A stretch of 64,000 nt of DNA from Sinonovacula constricta (Eukaryota > Mollusca > Bivalvia > Cardiida > Solecurtidae). The position numbers and the translations under genes are program-made. Position 1 is the stretch's first letter. The number at the start of each line of letters is the position of its first letter. The notes beneath the pieces were generated by a model. It ran no database searches. It saw only the letters and a program-made list of their open reading frames with translations, and was not told the DNA's origin. Where the stretch lies: NCBI GenBank assembly GCA_007844125.1, contig CM017573.1:558001-622000 (forward strand), read 5' to 3'. This document shows positions 22,995-35,140 of the stretch, one piece after another.

Positions 22995-24515
22995 AGGAAG
23001 TTGCTATAGTGACTGTAATCTGTGACAACTATAAGCTGTGACAACTACAATCTGTGAAAACTACAATCTGTGACAACTACAATCTGTGACAACTATAATC
23101 TATGACAACTATAATCTGTGACAACTATAATTTATGACAACAATAATCTGTGACAACTATAATCTGTGACAACTAAAATCAGTGACAAGTAAAATGGAAG
23201 ACAACTATAATCTGTGACAACTATAATCTGTGATCTGTGACAACTACAATCTGTGACAACTATAATCTATGACAACCATAATCTGTGACAACTATAATTT
23301 ATGACAACAATAATCTGTGACAACTATAATCTGTGACAACTAAAATCAGTGACAACTTGACAACTAAATCAGTGACAACTAAAATGGGTGACAACTATAA
23401 TCTGTGACAACTATAATCTATGATAACTACAGTCCATGATAACTGCAATCTGTGACAACTACAATCTGTGACAACTATAATATGTGATCTGAGACAACTA
23501 CAATCTATGACAACTAAAAATCTGTGACAACTAAAATCTGTGATAACTACATTCTGTGACAACTATTATCTGTGACAACTATTATCTGTGACAACTACAA
23601 TATGTGACAACTACAATCTGTGACAACTACAATCTGTGACAACTAAAATCTTTGACCACTTAAGTATGTGATTTGTGACAACTACAATCTGTGACAACTA
23701 AAATCTTTGACCACTTAAGTATGTGATTTGTGACAACTACAATCTGTGACAACTAAAATCTTTGACCACTTAAGTATGTGATTTGTGACAACTACAATCT
23801 GTGACAACTTAAATCTGTGATAACTACATTCTGTGACAACTATTATCTGTGACAACTATTATCTGTGACAACTACAATCTGTGACAACTACATTCTGTGA
23901 TAACTACAATCTGTGACAACTACATTTTGTGACAACTATAATCTATGACAACTATAATCCATGACAACTACAATCTATGACAACTACAATCCATGACAAC
24001 TACAATCTGTGACAACTATAATCTGTGACTACTACAATCTGTGACAACTTTAATCTGTGACAACTTTAATCTGTGACAACTATAATCCATGACAACTACA
24101 ATCTGTGACAACTACAATCTGTGACAACTACATTTTGTGACAACTATAATCTATGACAACTATAATCCATGACAACTACAATCTATGACAACTACAATCC
24201 ATGACAACTACAATCTGTGACAACTATAATCTGTGACTACTACAATCTGTGACAACTTTAATCTGTGACAACTTTAATTTGTGACAACTATAATTCATGA
24301 CAACTACAATCTGTGACAACTACAATCTGTGACAACTACATTTTGTGACAACTATAATCTATGACAACTATAATCCATGACAACTACAATCTATGACAAC
24401 TACAATCCATGACAACTACAATCTGTGACAACTATAATATGTGACTACTACAATCTGTGACAACTTTAACCTGTGACAACTATAATCTGTGACAACTATA
24501 ATCTGTGGCAACTAA
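22995..24515. repeat. 17-bp minisatellite (ATCTGTGACAACTACAA-type) with higher-order blocks
   Basis: About 90 copies of a unit of the form ATCTGTGACAACTACAA/ATAA. Two levels of block duplication are visible. A block with CTTTGACCACTTAAGTATG is repeated three times at 23646-23790. A block starting TACATTTTGTGACAAC is repeated at 23921, 24129 and 24337, 208 bp apart. No coding potential. Confidence 0.93.
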
Positions 24516-24784
24516 ATAAAAGAACAACAACACTACAACACCTGATTACAAAAATAAAGGTGAAGGTCTCAGTTTACAGTTTGAAAATGCATATTTTGTA
24601 GACTTTGACACTTTTACCTAATAATCATGGAGTTATTAATGTATCCCATTATAAGGAGCCAAAATACATTGTCCTAGAAGGCCTTATGCTTGACCCAATA
24701 CATGTATCTCATGATTATGCATTTATTTACCTGAGTGAGATGGAAAAATTGGAGGTTAACTGAACTATTATGTTCAAGAAAATT

Positions 24785-24855
24785 AGAGGCGACATGACCA
24801 GGATTCAAACCATGGAACCTGTGATCAGCAGTCCTGTATCCACCACTGGACTGAA
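24785..24855 (-). pseudogene. tRNA-like fragment (minus)
   Basis: On the minus strand GGTTTGAATCCTGG is a B-box-like sequence about 40 bases downstream of CAGTCCAGTGGTGGATAC, an A-box-like sequence. Probably the remnant of a SINE head. Confidence 0.3.
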
Positions 24856-25097
24856 CTGTTCCTTAAGAAGTCCTAGTTAATCCATAGAATCAACATAAAA
24901 GGTACTTGACCTGACTTCAACATTTTCTGTGTGGCAGACAAGTTTAGTTAAACATAATGACTTGTGTAAAATTGTTTAATTAGTCATTTAACAGTACAAA
25001 CAAATTTAATGATATGATAAACTTAAAGAAAATAGTTATGTTTAAACAATCTGTCACAAGTAAGTGATTAAGTGGGATTTATGGTCTATTGATCTGT

Positions 25098-25590
25098 TAT
25101 TAAAGGTGGTATCCCACAGTCTGCCTCTATTAAAGACATGTAACAAGACTTTTCCATTGTTTTGGGGAATTTCGGCACAATTTCTGCATGAGCTCATACT
25201 TGTGTCAAAGTAAAGGTGATTTTGAACACTACCTACATTGTTAGCACATATTGCTTAAAAGAGTACTCTAAATGTTCCTTCTTTCTAAACCTATAAATAT
25301 GCACGCTTGTGATCTCTGCTAAAAATAGATATCGACATCAGAGTGGACTACCCTGATGACAATATAAGTAATCTCAAAAGAACCTTGTCACATGGTTTTC
25401 TTCGTTTAAAAATAGATATCTCTGCAGGGTTGCTCAGATAGGAATTACCTGTTTGCAATGACAAGTGTGAAGTTAGGCATCACTGTTCACACAGATTTAA
25501 GGCATCAGTTAGCAGAATTTTGTATGAACTTTCCAGGTAACAATTATTTATTTGGCTATTTGATAAAAATATCTTTGGTCCAAATTGGCT
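25098..25590 (-). mobile_element. MITE family A, copy 3 (reverse)
   Basis: Starts TTAAAGGTGGTATCCCACAGT on the plus strand. The interior is the reverse complement of other copies: CTCTGCTAAAAATAGATATC, GACATCAGAGTGGA, TAAAAATAGATATCTCTGCA, GATAGGAATTACCTG. The far end near 25590 is degenerate. Confidence 0.7.
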
Positions 25591-25900
25591 TATATCAAAA
25601 TTAATTGTATATATTTTTAAAAATATTTGTGTACTTAATGTAGTTGTTAGTATGCATGACTTAGATATGAGTTACTTTAGGTTGCTTCTTAAAAGAAAGG
25701 TGGGCTTTTTGATTCTATAATAGTTTGAAAGAAATGTATTGATTTTAAAATGTAAACGTCTCTATATCACTTTTGTAACAGTTTGACTTCTTTTTGGCTA
25801 AGTAAGGTTGATTGAAACAAAAAGTAATATTAACTATAATCACTGTTAGTTATACCTTGCAGACATTAAAAGTGTATTGTTACTTGACTTTTTATGACAT

Positions 25901-26422
25901 TTTTTCCAACTTCCACATTCGTGAAGATCCCTTATATTGGCAGCCATCTTTGATGGTAACTTCAAGGGATTTTCTGATTAATTGTATAGAAGCATAGTTT
26001 TATTTTCTTGTAATTTCTTCATTTGTGGTCCAAAAATTAAAAGCCATTCACCATTGGAAAGCTCTTGAAATTCATATTTTTAGAATACAATATTTTTAAA
26101 ACTGATAAAAGAGAAATGATAAAAGAGAAATAAATAAAATTATTGGCTCATACTTAAACAAAATAAACAGTGTATCTTTTTTAGTTGTATTTTCTTTTAC
26201 CTTTTAAACTATCGAAATATACTTTTGATATTTAAAATACTTCATAAAAGCAATTAAATTTGATATAAAATTCAGCAAAATAGACTGAAAAATAAAAACA
26301 CAATCGTGTGTTGAATACAGCACATATTTCCAGATTTCAGCCTGCATTAGCTTCTAACTTCAAAGAATGCTGCCTTAAACTGTCTTATCAGTGCCTATGA
26401 CATCACATGAAAACTATCTATA
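25901..26422 (-). mobile_element. uninterrupted copy of the MITE that hosts the MULE
   Basis: Reverse orientation relative to 2339-6485. Shared segments include GGCAGCCATCTTTGATGGTA, TTGTGGTCC, ATACAGCACATATTT, GCCTGCATTAGCTTCTAACT, GCTGCCTTAAACTG and CATCACATGAAAACTATCTATA. The TTTAAGGC target occurs once (near 26365), with no MULE. The 5' inverted repeat is decayed. Confidence 0.8.
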
Positions 26423-26699
26423 GACCGTATTTCAGACATAAGAGATTTTTTTTAAATGTGCTGTATAAGTCAACAACATGCATGTATAAAATGTTGACCT
26501 TTTGCAAGGAAACAAACAATCCTTTTCCACCTTTACAACTTCCTGTAATTGTTTTCAAAATGTCAGGTTTTAATTCATGAGGAAATTTTTTTTTCCCATA
26601 GCTTTGTTTGACCTTTGAAAACTCTTCAATCATACATTTATTCAGGGTGTCCTCATGGCTGATAAGAGTTGCTAATTTGTTGTTGATTCATCAGCTTCT

Positions 26700-26840
26700 T
26701 ACTGGTTGTGTTAGAGCCCCAGCCCGGTCATACACTTCCATATGTGGAGGTCTTTCAGGTGACCTGTTTGCAACAGTGGTTCTACCAGGACTTTTATCTT
26801 GGCCCTTGGGGTCTTTCTCCAGTAAGATAACTTGACTACG
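26700..26840 (+). mobile_element. SINE family A fragment
   Basis: Partial body: GGAGGTCTTTCAGGTGACCT, GTGGTTCTACCAGGACTTTT, TTGGGGTCTTTCTCC. Head decayed. Confidence 0.5.
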
Positions 26841-26845
26841 GGGCA

Positions 26846-27080
26846 CCCGTGGCGTAGTGGTAGAGTCGCCGATTTGTAACTCATCTGACTACTTAGCCTC
26901 TCACCGCGTGGGTTCGAGTCCTGTTCAGGGCATAGGACTTAATGTGCAAAGGTCTTCCAGCTGACTTGCAGTGCGCTGGTAGTTCTACTTAGATGTGTCT
27001 GGGGTTCTTACTTCACCAAAAAGCTGGATGTTGCTATAATGATCATAAATGGTCGCTGCAATGTATTTTAAAAACAAAAC
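26846..27080 (+). mobile_element. SINE family A, best-preserved copy
   Basis: The head GTGGCGTAGTGGTAGAGTCG (A box) and GTGGGTTCGAGTCC (B box) are tRNA-derived. The body follows with AAGGTCTTCCAGCTGACTTG, CGCTGGTAGTTCTACT, GTCTGGGGTTC, AAGCTGGATGTTGCTATAAT, GATCATAAATGGTCGCTGC and the tail TTTTAAAAACAAAAC. About 235 bp; it is the reference for the family here. Confidence 0.88.
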
Positions 27081-27119
27081 ATAACTAGACTTTGCTATAA
27101 TTATTATTATTGTGTTTGC

Positions 27120-27190
27120 AGTATTGTGACAGTGATTCTACGAATACATCTATCTTGGACCTTGGGGTCTTTCTTCAGTAAGATAACTAG
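27120..27190 (+). mobile_element. SINE family A tail fragment
   Basis: CTTGGACCTTGGGGTCTTTC, AGTAAGATAACTAG repeats part of the fragment at 26795-26835. Confidence 0.35.
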
Positions 27191-27824
27191 AAAATGATAT
27201 AATTAATATTATTGTGTGAATGCATAATGCACAAGTGAATGTATTTAAATAATTAACAACAAAAAGTTCCATTTATTTACAAGAGATATTGAAGGGGGAA
27301 GTAGATCAGATGTGTCGATTCTCTTAGTCTGGAGGTCTGATTAAATTAATATATTGACTATTTTTTCACTGTAAAGTTTATGATTTCTATTGTAAGTCTG
27401 TTATGATTGTCTGGGCTTAAGCAAAAGATTGCATTTAATTCATTAATGTATACTAGACTTCTTATTTAAATCTTATAAATACACTGAATTGTTACTAGCT
27501 CAGCTTTCAAACTATATACCATAAACTCTTTCCAGATATTCATGTATGGCAGTTGTTGCTTTTCTCAAGTTACTCATGTTGTGATATTGGTATGCATAAG
27601 GTTTTATGGTAAAACTAACAAAACAAACTGGTATTTTCATTTTGAGTCTCCTGTCATATACAGGTTTTCAAAAACGATCCAAAATGATGCTTCAGGTAAA
27701 ATGGACAGCTATATTATTTGGAATTCTCATTAGTAAATATCCAATGCATGGTTCCCTCAAAAACTTACAAGCGAAAGTTAAACTGCAATGTAAGCTTATG
27801 AACTTAATTTATTTGAAGACATAT
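27191..27824. other. unannotated spacer
   Basis: AT-rich; no recognised feature. The 145-codon plus frame starting at 27606 runs into a SINE copy and is not a gene. Confidence 0.4.
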
Positions 27825-28015
27825 AAGTCTCACTCACATGGGTTCAAGTTCTTGTCATCACAAAGATTTCAAGATTGGGCTGTCTGCAAGCTGACCTGCA
27901 GTGTGCCAGTGGTTCTACCCAGGGATTTGCCTTCACAAATAATTGTAGCTAAATTTCACTTCAATGAGCATAACTGTGTCACTGTGATGTATTTTGAAAA
28001 ACAAAACATTCCAAA
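27825..28015 (+). mobile_element. SINE family A copy, diverged
   Basis: CACATGGGTTCAAGTTCTTG (B box), AAGCTGACCTGCAGTGTGCC, GTGGTTCTACCCAGGGATTT, GAGCATAACTGTGTCACTGT and TTTTGAAAAACAAAACA follow the family order. Confidence 0.65.
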
Positions 28016-29079
28016 TTTATTTATAAAAAAATTATTACCTTAAACAGAATGTGCAGCTTATGTGTATACTTTACTTACTTAAGTTTGTGATTTATAGACT
28101 TGCCAAGTTTATTAAATCTTCAGAGAGAAGAGTTACAATCCAGGTCCCAACCAAGTGTTGGTAAAGTACTCTGCCCTAGAGAGCAAGAGTTTCAGTTTCA
28201 GTCTCCTTCAAGAACAATGCAATTTGTTTGCATTTTGTAATCTAGGGTGTTGTAGAAGAGGAAATTGTTTATGGTAAATTTATTATAGTTGTGTCTTGAC
28301 TGTCATATCAAATCTTACATATCCATTAAAATAGCATGCATTTGTTGAGTATCCTTTCACGTGTTAACAGGGTTTCATTAAAAGGATTTCCTTAGATCTT
28401 GTTTTTATAGGTCTTGGATTATATATGCTCTTAATAGTAAAAACATACACCTTGACAGATGCAATAATTTAAAAAACAGTTAACATGGTAAAATGGTTGC
28501 AGTTTAACAAAGTAAAGCCCCTATATTTGAGACTCTTATTGTATTATCTTGCTGTTTTGTTATATCATCAGTTGAAATGTTATGTTTAATGTAAACACAT
28601 AAATACCACATTAATCTTCACTTATTCTGATATTATCTTTACTCCATTCAAGATTTTGAAACCACTCCCAAAAGTCATGGCAAATATAGTTTTATCTAAT
28701 CACAAAATGATATAAATAAGGATTACTTGTCCTATCTTGTACCAAGTGTCTCGACAGCTTCCTGTCACTTCCTTCTATGTCCATATAATACTGAGCCTGA
28801 GATAAGTGGGGTAAATCTGTTAATTAAGTATATACCATAATTTGCAACCAAACCCTATATTGTTGGTACTCATTAGTACTGTCATATTGAGATGCGGAGT
28901 ACCGGTTGTATAGGGCTTGGAGGTGAAATGAAACAAGAAGCACACACAATATTTTTTAATCCTTATCTTGCTACATTTTCAAAGCACTTGCTAAATTATT
29001 ATTTTTGTATGATTATGTATTATAAATACTACATATATGGGTTGTTGTACCCATTGTGACCAAGCAGCAATATTGTGTA
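28016..29079. other. unannotated spacer
   Basis: No gene recognised. A tRNA-like head remnant may lie near 28128-28185 on the minus strand (too decayed to call). Confidence 0.35.
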
Positions 29080-29155
29080 GATCCTGATCAGACAACTTCC
29101 AGCTGGGAGCCGGCTGAGATCCTGATCAGACAACTTCCAGCAGGGAGCCGGCTGA
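29080..29155. repeat. 38-bp tandem duplication
   Basis: Two copies beginning GATCCTGATCAGACAACTTC and ending GGGAGCCGGCTGA, differing by one base. Confidence 0.92.
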
Positions 29156-29375
29156 TCTGGATATAACTATTTACCTAAGCACTATTACCACATGATTAGC
29201 AGGGTAAGTATCTAGACTTCTGATTATTATGGTTATTTAATCATAGCGACCACTCATATCTTAAACTAGGAGGGTCACTTCAATGGTCAACATATTATCA
29301 GATTAATAAATCTTCTGATCTTATTCAACAAAATTGTATCCTCTGGAAGCTGAGAAGGTAGAGTGTCAGATTATA

Positions 29376-29712
29376 CAGGGTTCCCACAGAACCAGGTAAT
29401 CGGGAAAAAGCTGGGAATTCGAAAATAAACACTCCTGGTCGGGAAAAGACCTTAAATTTGACATGATACGGAAAAAAGAATGGGAAATTACCTAGAAAAC
29501 TGTTAGTGCATTTTAATAATCATAAGGCATTTTAACTGAATTTGATTAAAAAAATCCAGAGTATTTGTTGGCATACATTTGTAAACTCCCATAAATATTT
29601 ACCGCAAAACAATTGAATGTTCACATTCATAGACCTTGAAAATAGACAAAATAACTGGAAAAAACCTGGAAAAGACCTTGAATTTTTCGCTTCAGTAATT
29701 GTAGGAACCCTG
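29376..29712. mobile_element. hAT-like MITE
   Basis: Ends CAGGGTTCCCACA and TGTAGGAACCCTG are inverted repeats. ATTATA flanks both sides (29370-29375 and 29713-29718). The interior has GGGAAAAAGCTGGGAATT and AAACCTGGAAAAGACCTTGA. hAT duplications are usually 8 bp, so the superfamily call is tentative. The frame at 29617-29979 crosses its border and is not a gene. Confidence 0.65.
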
Positions 29713-29844
29713 ATTATAGAGGTAGGATGTCCAGGTCGCATCATATCAGTCATAAATCCTGATCAGGACACAATGAAGGTTTATATACCATCATCCTACA
29801 ATATCATGTCCTTGCAATCACCATCATCTAGAGGGGTGCTCATA

Positions 29845-30041
29845 GATGAACGGTTAGTCACTGGCTTAGAACTCCTTAGATCCTCACCTGGTCCTAGTGG
29901 GAGCTTTTATGTCCAGCTGACCCATAGTATGCCAGTGGTTCTACCCAGATATTTGTCTGGGGTGTTCCAACACAAATAATAGCAGGATAGCACCAATATG
30001 ACCATAATTGTGTCAATATCATGTGTAAATTAAAACAAACT
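29845..30041 (+). mobile_element. SINE family A copy, diverged
   Basis: TCCAGCTGACCCATAGTATG, GTGGTTCTACCCAGATATTT, GTCTGGGGTGTTCCAACAC, AGCACCAATATGACCATAAT. The head (29845-29890) is decayed. Confidence 0.65.
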
Positions 30042-30152
30042 AAACCAATAAACAATTCTTGTAGTTAACACAAGCAAAAAACTTGATATATATGCATGCT
30101 TTTAAAGGTTGTGTTGTTTAATTGAAGATAAGTTTTAAAGGTAAAAAAAACT

Positions 30153-30478
30153 GGACCTGGCAGCACAATTAGTAGCACATCAGCTCCAAGTACGGGAGGC
30201 CCCAGGTTCAAACCCAGTCCACAACATACCAAAGTCATAAACAATGGTAGTGGTATAGCACCCTTGCTAATGCTCAAGCAAATATAATGTAGTTCCATGA
30301 CTGGTTGGCCCAGTGTCAGGATAATGTGACTGGGTGTCACATGCCAGGTATCTGGGTATCATTCCAGGTGTTCATGGCATGCTATACACAATGAAGGCAG
30401 CACTAAATCTGCTTAATGTGGACACCGTCTCCAGATAACGGAAATACTGATGGTGGAATGATAAACCCAATAAACAAT
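30153..30478 (+). mobile_element. SINE family C, reference copy
   Basis: tRNA-like head with GGCAGCACAATTAGTAGCAC and B box AGGTTCAAACCC. The body holds ACATACCAAAGTCATAAACA, GGTAGTGGTATAGCACCC, GTAGTTCCATGACTGG, GGCCCAGTGTCAGGATAATG, TGACTGGGTG, GGCATGCTATACACAATGAA, GGCAGCACTAAATCTGC, GACACCGTCTCCAGATAACG and the 3' end GATAAACCCAATAAACAA. Two other copies of this family gave rise to the arrays at 44142-44820 and 56750-59170. Confidence 0.8.
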
Positions 30479-30884
30479 AATCAAAAACACACAAGTTAGG
30501 TTAAATAATGTATGAATTTATCTGAAAGCTTTAGAAAAAGAAAATGTGTATTTTTGGAAACAAATTTTGTAACATTTCATAATTACAAGTCAAATATATT
30601 CATAAGTTAACTACATGTAAGTTATGCAAATGTTCATTCTTTTTTCTTCAAAAAAGCACATCCTGAATGTATTGCTCTGATTTACATTTCATTTTTTTTT
30701 AAGTTTTCCTTTTACATTCCAGTCATTTATTTTATTTGGTTTGGTTGCAAGATATTGTCCATTAGAAATAACTTGAGACTCTTTGCTTTCTGTAAAATAT
30801 TGGAACAATTTCATAAGAATTCTGTAACTTCCATGATTCATTTAAAGTATAAATAATTGTTTGATGAACGAACTAGGTGCAAGT

Positions 30885-30960
30885 AAGTTGGCAAAGTGGT
30901 AAGAGGCTCCATTCTACAAGAACCGAAGGTGACTGGTTCGAGTCCCCACTCCCTCTGTTT
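30885..30960 (+). pseudogene. tRNA-like SINE head
   Basis: GTTGGCAAAGTGGTAAGAGG is A-box-like and GACTGGTTCGAGTCCCCA B-box-like at tRNA spacing. A poly-T tract follows (30957-30980), which would terminate polymerase III. No full cloverleaf. Confidence 0.4.
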
Positions 30961-31154
30961 TTTGGGTTTGTTTTTTTTCAACCATAGGGCCATTCTTCCC
31001 GATGACTATGGGAAACACAGCTGTGTTTGTAAATTATGACACCACCTTGCCTGTTGACTTTGCTTCGTTTTACAGTGAAAATGGTGACAAATGTGCCACA
31101 TGCTATCATATTCCCGCGCTAAACATAGAAAATAGCATAAAGAAAATTATAATT

Positions 31155-31230
31155 ATAACAAGATCAGGGTTTGAACCCACAACCACCTGCTTGACAGTCG
31201 AGCATCGTCACAATAGACCAAATACACTTC
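31155..31230 (-). pseudogene. tRNA-like SINE head (minus)
   Basis: On the minus strand GATGCTCGACTGTCAAGC and GTGGGTTCAAACCCTG resemble a tRNA anticodon arm and B box. Confidence 0.4.
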
Positions 31231-31384
31231 ATTATTATGCGCTGCAGTGTTATTGTGTATTAAAGCTGATTGCACTTGAACCCTAATGTACAAACTGATG
31301 CATGTTTTTATAAATAGATAGCTGAACATAAGCAGCATATTTATTAGGCTCAAGTTAATTCTAATGGACAATACAATGCAATGC

Positions 31385-31500
31385 TACAATTATGGTCATA
31401 TTAGTGACATCCAGCTGTGATTGGTGGAGAAAGACCCAAGGAAAATTTTCTGGGTAAACTCACCATGACTAAAATAGACTTGACACAGGTAGACTCTTGA
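31385..31500 (-). mobile_element. SINE family A fragment (minus)
   Basis: ATTATGGTCATATTAGTGAC, ATCCAGCTGTGATTGGTGGA and GAAAGACCC are the reverse complement of the family tail. Confidence 0.6.
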
Positions 31501-32655
31501 CACATCCTGAGCTTACCTAAGTGACAAAAGTGCTTGTGGCATGCTGATAACTAGTTGGTTTAGAATTTTTATGTAACTATGTATTTATAAGGTGTCTTAA
31601 GATCATGATTGTAACCTGGAGCCATTTCCTGAAGAGACATTTTCAGCGATTATGATTCATTATTTAAGGAAACTTTAAAAAGACACTTGTCTTTGAATGT
31701 TTCACAAATCCTGTTAAAACAGTAAGAACAGGTACTGATAGAGATGAGTTTTGCTTACAATGAATCAATGAATGTATTCTTAAACTGGACATTTTGACAT
31801 CATATTAGTGATGCTATCATATGTCAAAGCATTTAATATATAAGTACACACTCAGTGTCTCTGATTTAAACAAATTTCACATAATTTTACATATTTTATA
31901 CAATGTTCAAAACATTCTTTTTTAAGTCTTGTCTAAATGATTTTTTTTGCCAATGTTGGTTTTCTTAAAATTTCCTGCTTTTGACCTCACAATTTTATTT
32001 TCACAAATATGGCATTCATTTTTTCTGTAGCTGTTTCCATCGTTATCTTTAAAACTACACATATGACAAATTCTGCACTGAGATAAAATTAATGACATTT
32101 TTCACTGAAATGTCTACAGAATACACGAATCCCGAATATACTGTTTAATGAATACATCATGATCAAAGTTTATGTTTGCTTTATATAGACTCTATTATAG
32201 CTCCAATAGATATTTTGTAGCTATTTTGTATAGGTACATAAAAATGGACCAGAAATTCATACAACAAACACAAATGCTAGGTTTATCCTTGGTAGTATAT
32301 TCAGTTCTTGCCAGTAAGGTAATTTACACTCTTGTCAGGGCTAAATATAGACATTATGGAGCCTTATGTTTTGTAATTGAGAGCATTTTGTTATCTCTTG
32401 AGCAATGTAGATACATACCAGACAGGTAAATAACACAACAAATATTATGTTGTATAGCATGACAACATTGAGCTGGATCTCAATAGTTTTAATAATGTAA
32501 TCGTCAAACCCAGGAGACTTTATGGTCTTGTATAAACAAACGCATAATAGATGTCCTGAGGCTATTTACGGTAACATGTGTATATACATGAGTACCAGCT
32601 TAATGCTGCCAAATAATATTAAACATATTGTTTAATTTGTCTGAGATACATCATT
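31501..32655. other. unannotated spacer
   Basis: No exon, SINE or MITE recognised. The 85-codon frame at 32172-32429 has no family resemblance. Confidence 0.4.
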
Positions 32656-32659
32656 GACA

Positions 32660-32775
32660 CATTCATGTGGTGACTTGGAACTTTCATTGATGGAGGAAGA
32701 CCCCAGACAAATATCTGGGTAGAATCACCAGAACAGCAGGTCAGCTGGGACACCTCCCCACTAGAAAGTTCTTAA
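32660..32775 (-). mobile_element. SINE family A fragment (minus)
   Basis: GGAGGAAGACCCCAGACAAA, TATCTGGGTAGAATCACCAG and CAGGTCAGCTGGGACACC are the reverse complement of the family body. Confidence 0.65.
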
Positions 32776-33740
32776 AATTAATTTCCTCAAATATTTTCTT
32801 ACCGTAAAACCATAAAATAAACACTTACACTTACTAGCACATGCACACACACGCTAAAATATAACAAAAACAGCTGGAAATACAAATACCAGAGAAATTT
32901 TAAAAAAAATATGTAAAAAGCTGTATTTTTAGCTTTATTATTTAAATTAGTTATGTAGTATCCAGTGTGAATATGGCTTGGGAAAGTACAACAATTGACA
33001 GACTTCTTTTCTGTAAGTCTTTATTACTCTTGCCCTTGAACGAGCATGTTCACGCAGTGGCTAAATGACAAGTTCAATATTTACCTAAGCACATGTTGTG
33101 AATTCTGTGTCAATAGACACTCAATGATTGTGTCGCACTACCTGTGTAAAGAAAATAAATGAGAAGAATTTGTGTCAGTTTACAATCTCATACATTGATA
33201 GATAGATATGCTTTCTCTGGCACTTGACATACATCGATAAGAAACTTCAAATTGTTAATAGAAATTGCTGTAAAATAAAGAGTTTGCTAAGCAAATATGA
33301 TTATGTCTCAGGAGAACTCAGACATGGTAAAATAAAATTTGGGCTAGCACTAGATGCTGGTTCATATATGTAAAACACTAAGTCAATATAATGCAGAAAT
33401 AGACAAAAATCCCATAAGATTTTTATCTATAAAAAAAATATTCATCATTGGTTGGGGTTAAGCTTCAACTCTGGATCTATATGCTGCTGAGTCTCATGTA
33501 TGTAGTTGTGAGCAAAAAAGACCAGAGTTATACAGTAATATGGCAAATGTAACATTATCTGTTAAGCTAGACATTTTAGTATAACATACATTGTAGTTAC
33601 ATTACCTACATTTGTTCAGTTTTATCATAAATAGAAGCTGAGACTGTTTAAATTATTTTCTGCCTCACATAAAGGTTTGTAATACTATTGTGTACAAATG
33701 TATAGAAGACCCACAATATTTTATTTTTTTATTTTTCCAG
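32776..33740. other. upstream of first recognised Ig-gene exon
   Basis: AT-rich; nothing recognised. Presumably intron, because the exon at 33741 begins in phase 1. Confidence 0.4.
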
Positions 33741-33782
33741 GAGGTCGAAAGGAAAGAAATGGAGATGACACTAACACTACAG
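33741..33782 (+). CDS. Ig-repeat protein, short linker exon (exon a)
   Basis: 42-bp exon between acceptor TTTTTCCAG and donor GTATAT, in phase 1 at both ends so it can be skipped without frameshift. It encodes a charged linker (RKERNGDDTNTT). It joins in frame to the exon at 35141. Its support is splice signals and frame only, hence moderate confidence. The earlier part of the gene, including any start codon, was not found in the window. Confidence 0.55.
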
Positions 33783-33849
33783 GTATATTCTTTCTTAAAA
33801 TCTAGTTTCAACATAAATTTTTATAAACCAGGTTATCAACAAAAATCCT

Positions 33850-34090
33850 TGTAATTAGATTGGATTATGGCAGGTGGGCTGCCGGTCTGTCTGGCAGCAT
33901 CAAACAGAGGGTTTCCAGTGAATAACTTCAGTTTGGATAAACTAATTTTGCTGAAACTTTGGATATAGCAAGCTTGCATGAAGACCTAGCTTCGGATTGG
34001 ATTTGGGGGCCAGTCAGGTCAAGGTCACTGTTACTAAAAATAGAAAAACAGTTTCCGCTTAATAATTTGTGTTAAATTGTTGAAAACCTT
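33850..34090. repeat. interspersed repeat of bivalve type
   Basis: The segment GGTCAAGGTCACTGTTACTA, AAAATAGAAAAACAGTTTCC and GCTTAATAATTTGTGTT resembles a repeat I associate with bivalve genomes. Recognised by style only; family and ends unknown. It lies in the intron between exons a and b. Confidence 0.4.
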
Positions 34091-35140
34091 GTTTCATGGC
34101 ATGTGGCATCGTTTCTTGTTTCATCATTTCATTAGACTTCATAACTGGTAATCAGTACAAAGTGTTACTGTGATTGAACAGTTTAAAGGATTGCACACAC
34201 TTTTGAAGAGGTAAATATAGCTCTTTGATGTTGGCAAATGTCTGCAGGCCTACATTCTAACACATTTTGGAAACATTTGTTAATTAACATAATGTATTTC
34301 AACTCTGGGCATTTTTCTATGAATCCTGCAGGCTTTTAAAAAAAATACTTAACTTACTTCATACAATACATGCTTTGAACAAATAATATGTATTTACATC
34401 ATAAGAAATGAAAAGAAACTAACAGCTATTAAAATGTGTAAACTTTGGTGACTACCTATCCTTTGGAGATATTGGGGATGTAAGTTCAAATCACACTGAA
34501 GACAAGTTCATTTTTTTCCCTTTGTTTTGGTCGTTGCCATAATATACATTTGTCAATATCCATATAAATAGAAACATGAAGATTTTGCAAAGACCAGGTA
34601 CATTTATTGATTTGTATAAAAAAAAATCAATGAACAAAAGTGACTTGATTTTTATACACAAGGTTTGAAAAGGGGATGGTGAAAGTGTACGATTATGATT
34701 TAAATTGATGTCTGGTTTGTTAATGTTGCCATAGAAATGGGATTGATATAAGTATTGGAAAAGGCATATTTGAATCCATTTTGTTAGTGTTTGTTGTTTA
34801 TGTTCTTATGTGACCACCAAATTTGAAAAAAAGGTACAACACAAAACTGTTGACTTTGATAAAACAAAAGTATTGACTAACCATTGTTCTTAGTTACTAT
34901 GGCAAACTAGGTTAGGGATCTACAACTACAGGTAAGCACCACCAAAATTAGAATGGTTAAAATGTGTACCGGGCAATATTAATTTATGCTATCTCATACA
35001 ATACAAAAACTGTAAAGAATTTAAGAATTTTTATGTGTTGATAAACATGTTAATATTGGCATACCGTAATGCATAAATAAAAAATACACTGTTTTCCTTA
35101 TGTGTATTTGGATGAAAAACATTTTTAACTTTTATGCCAG

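Noticed and set aside
27606..28043. 145-codon plus frame
   Set aside because: Second half overlaps a SINE A copy; no splice sites or motif support.
29617..29979. 120-codon plus frame
   Set aside because: Starts inside a MITE and ends inside a SINE; no family motif.
31002..31286. 94-codon plus frame
   Set aside because: Its RSGFEPTTTCLTVEHRH stretch is the antisense reading of a tRNA-like SINE head (B box), a common false positive.
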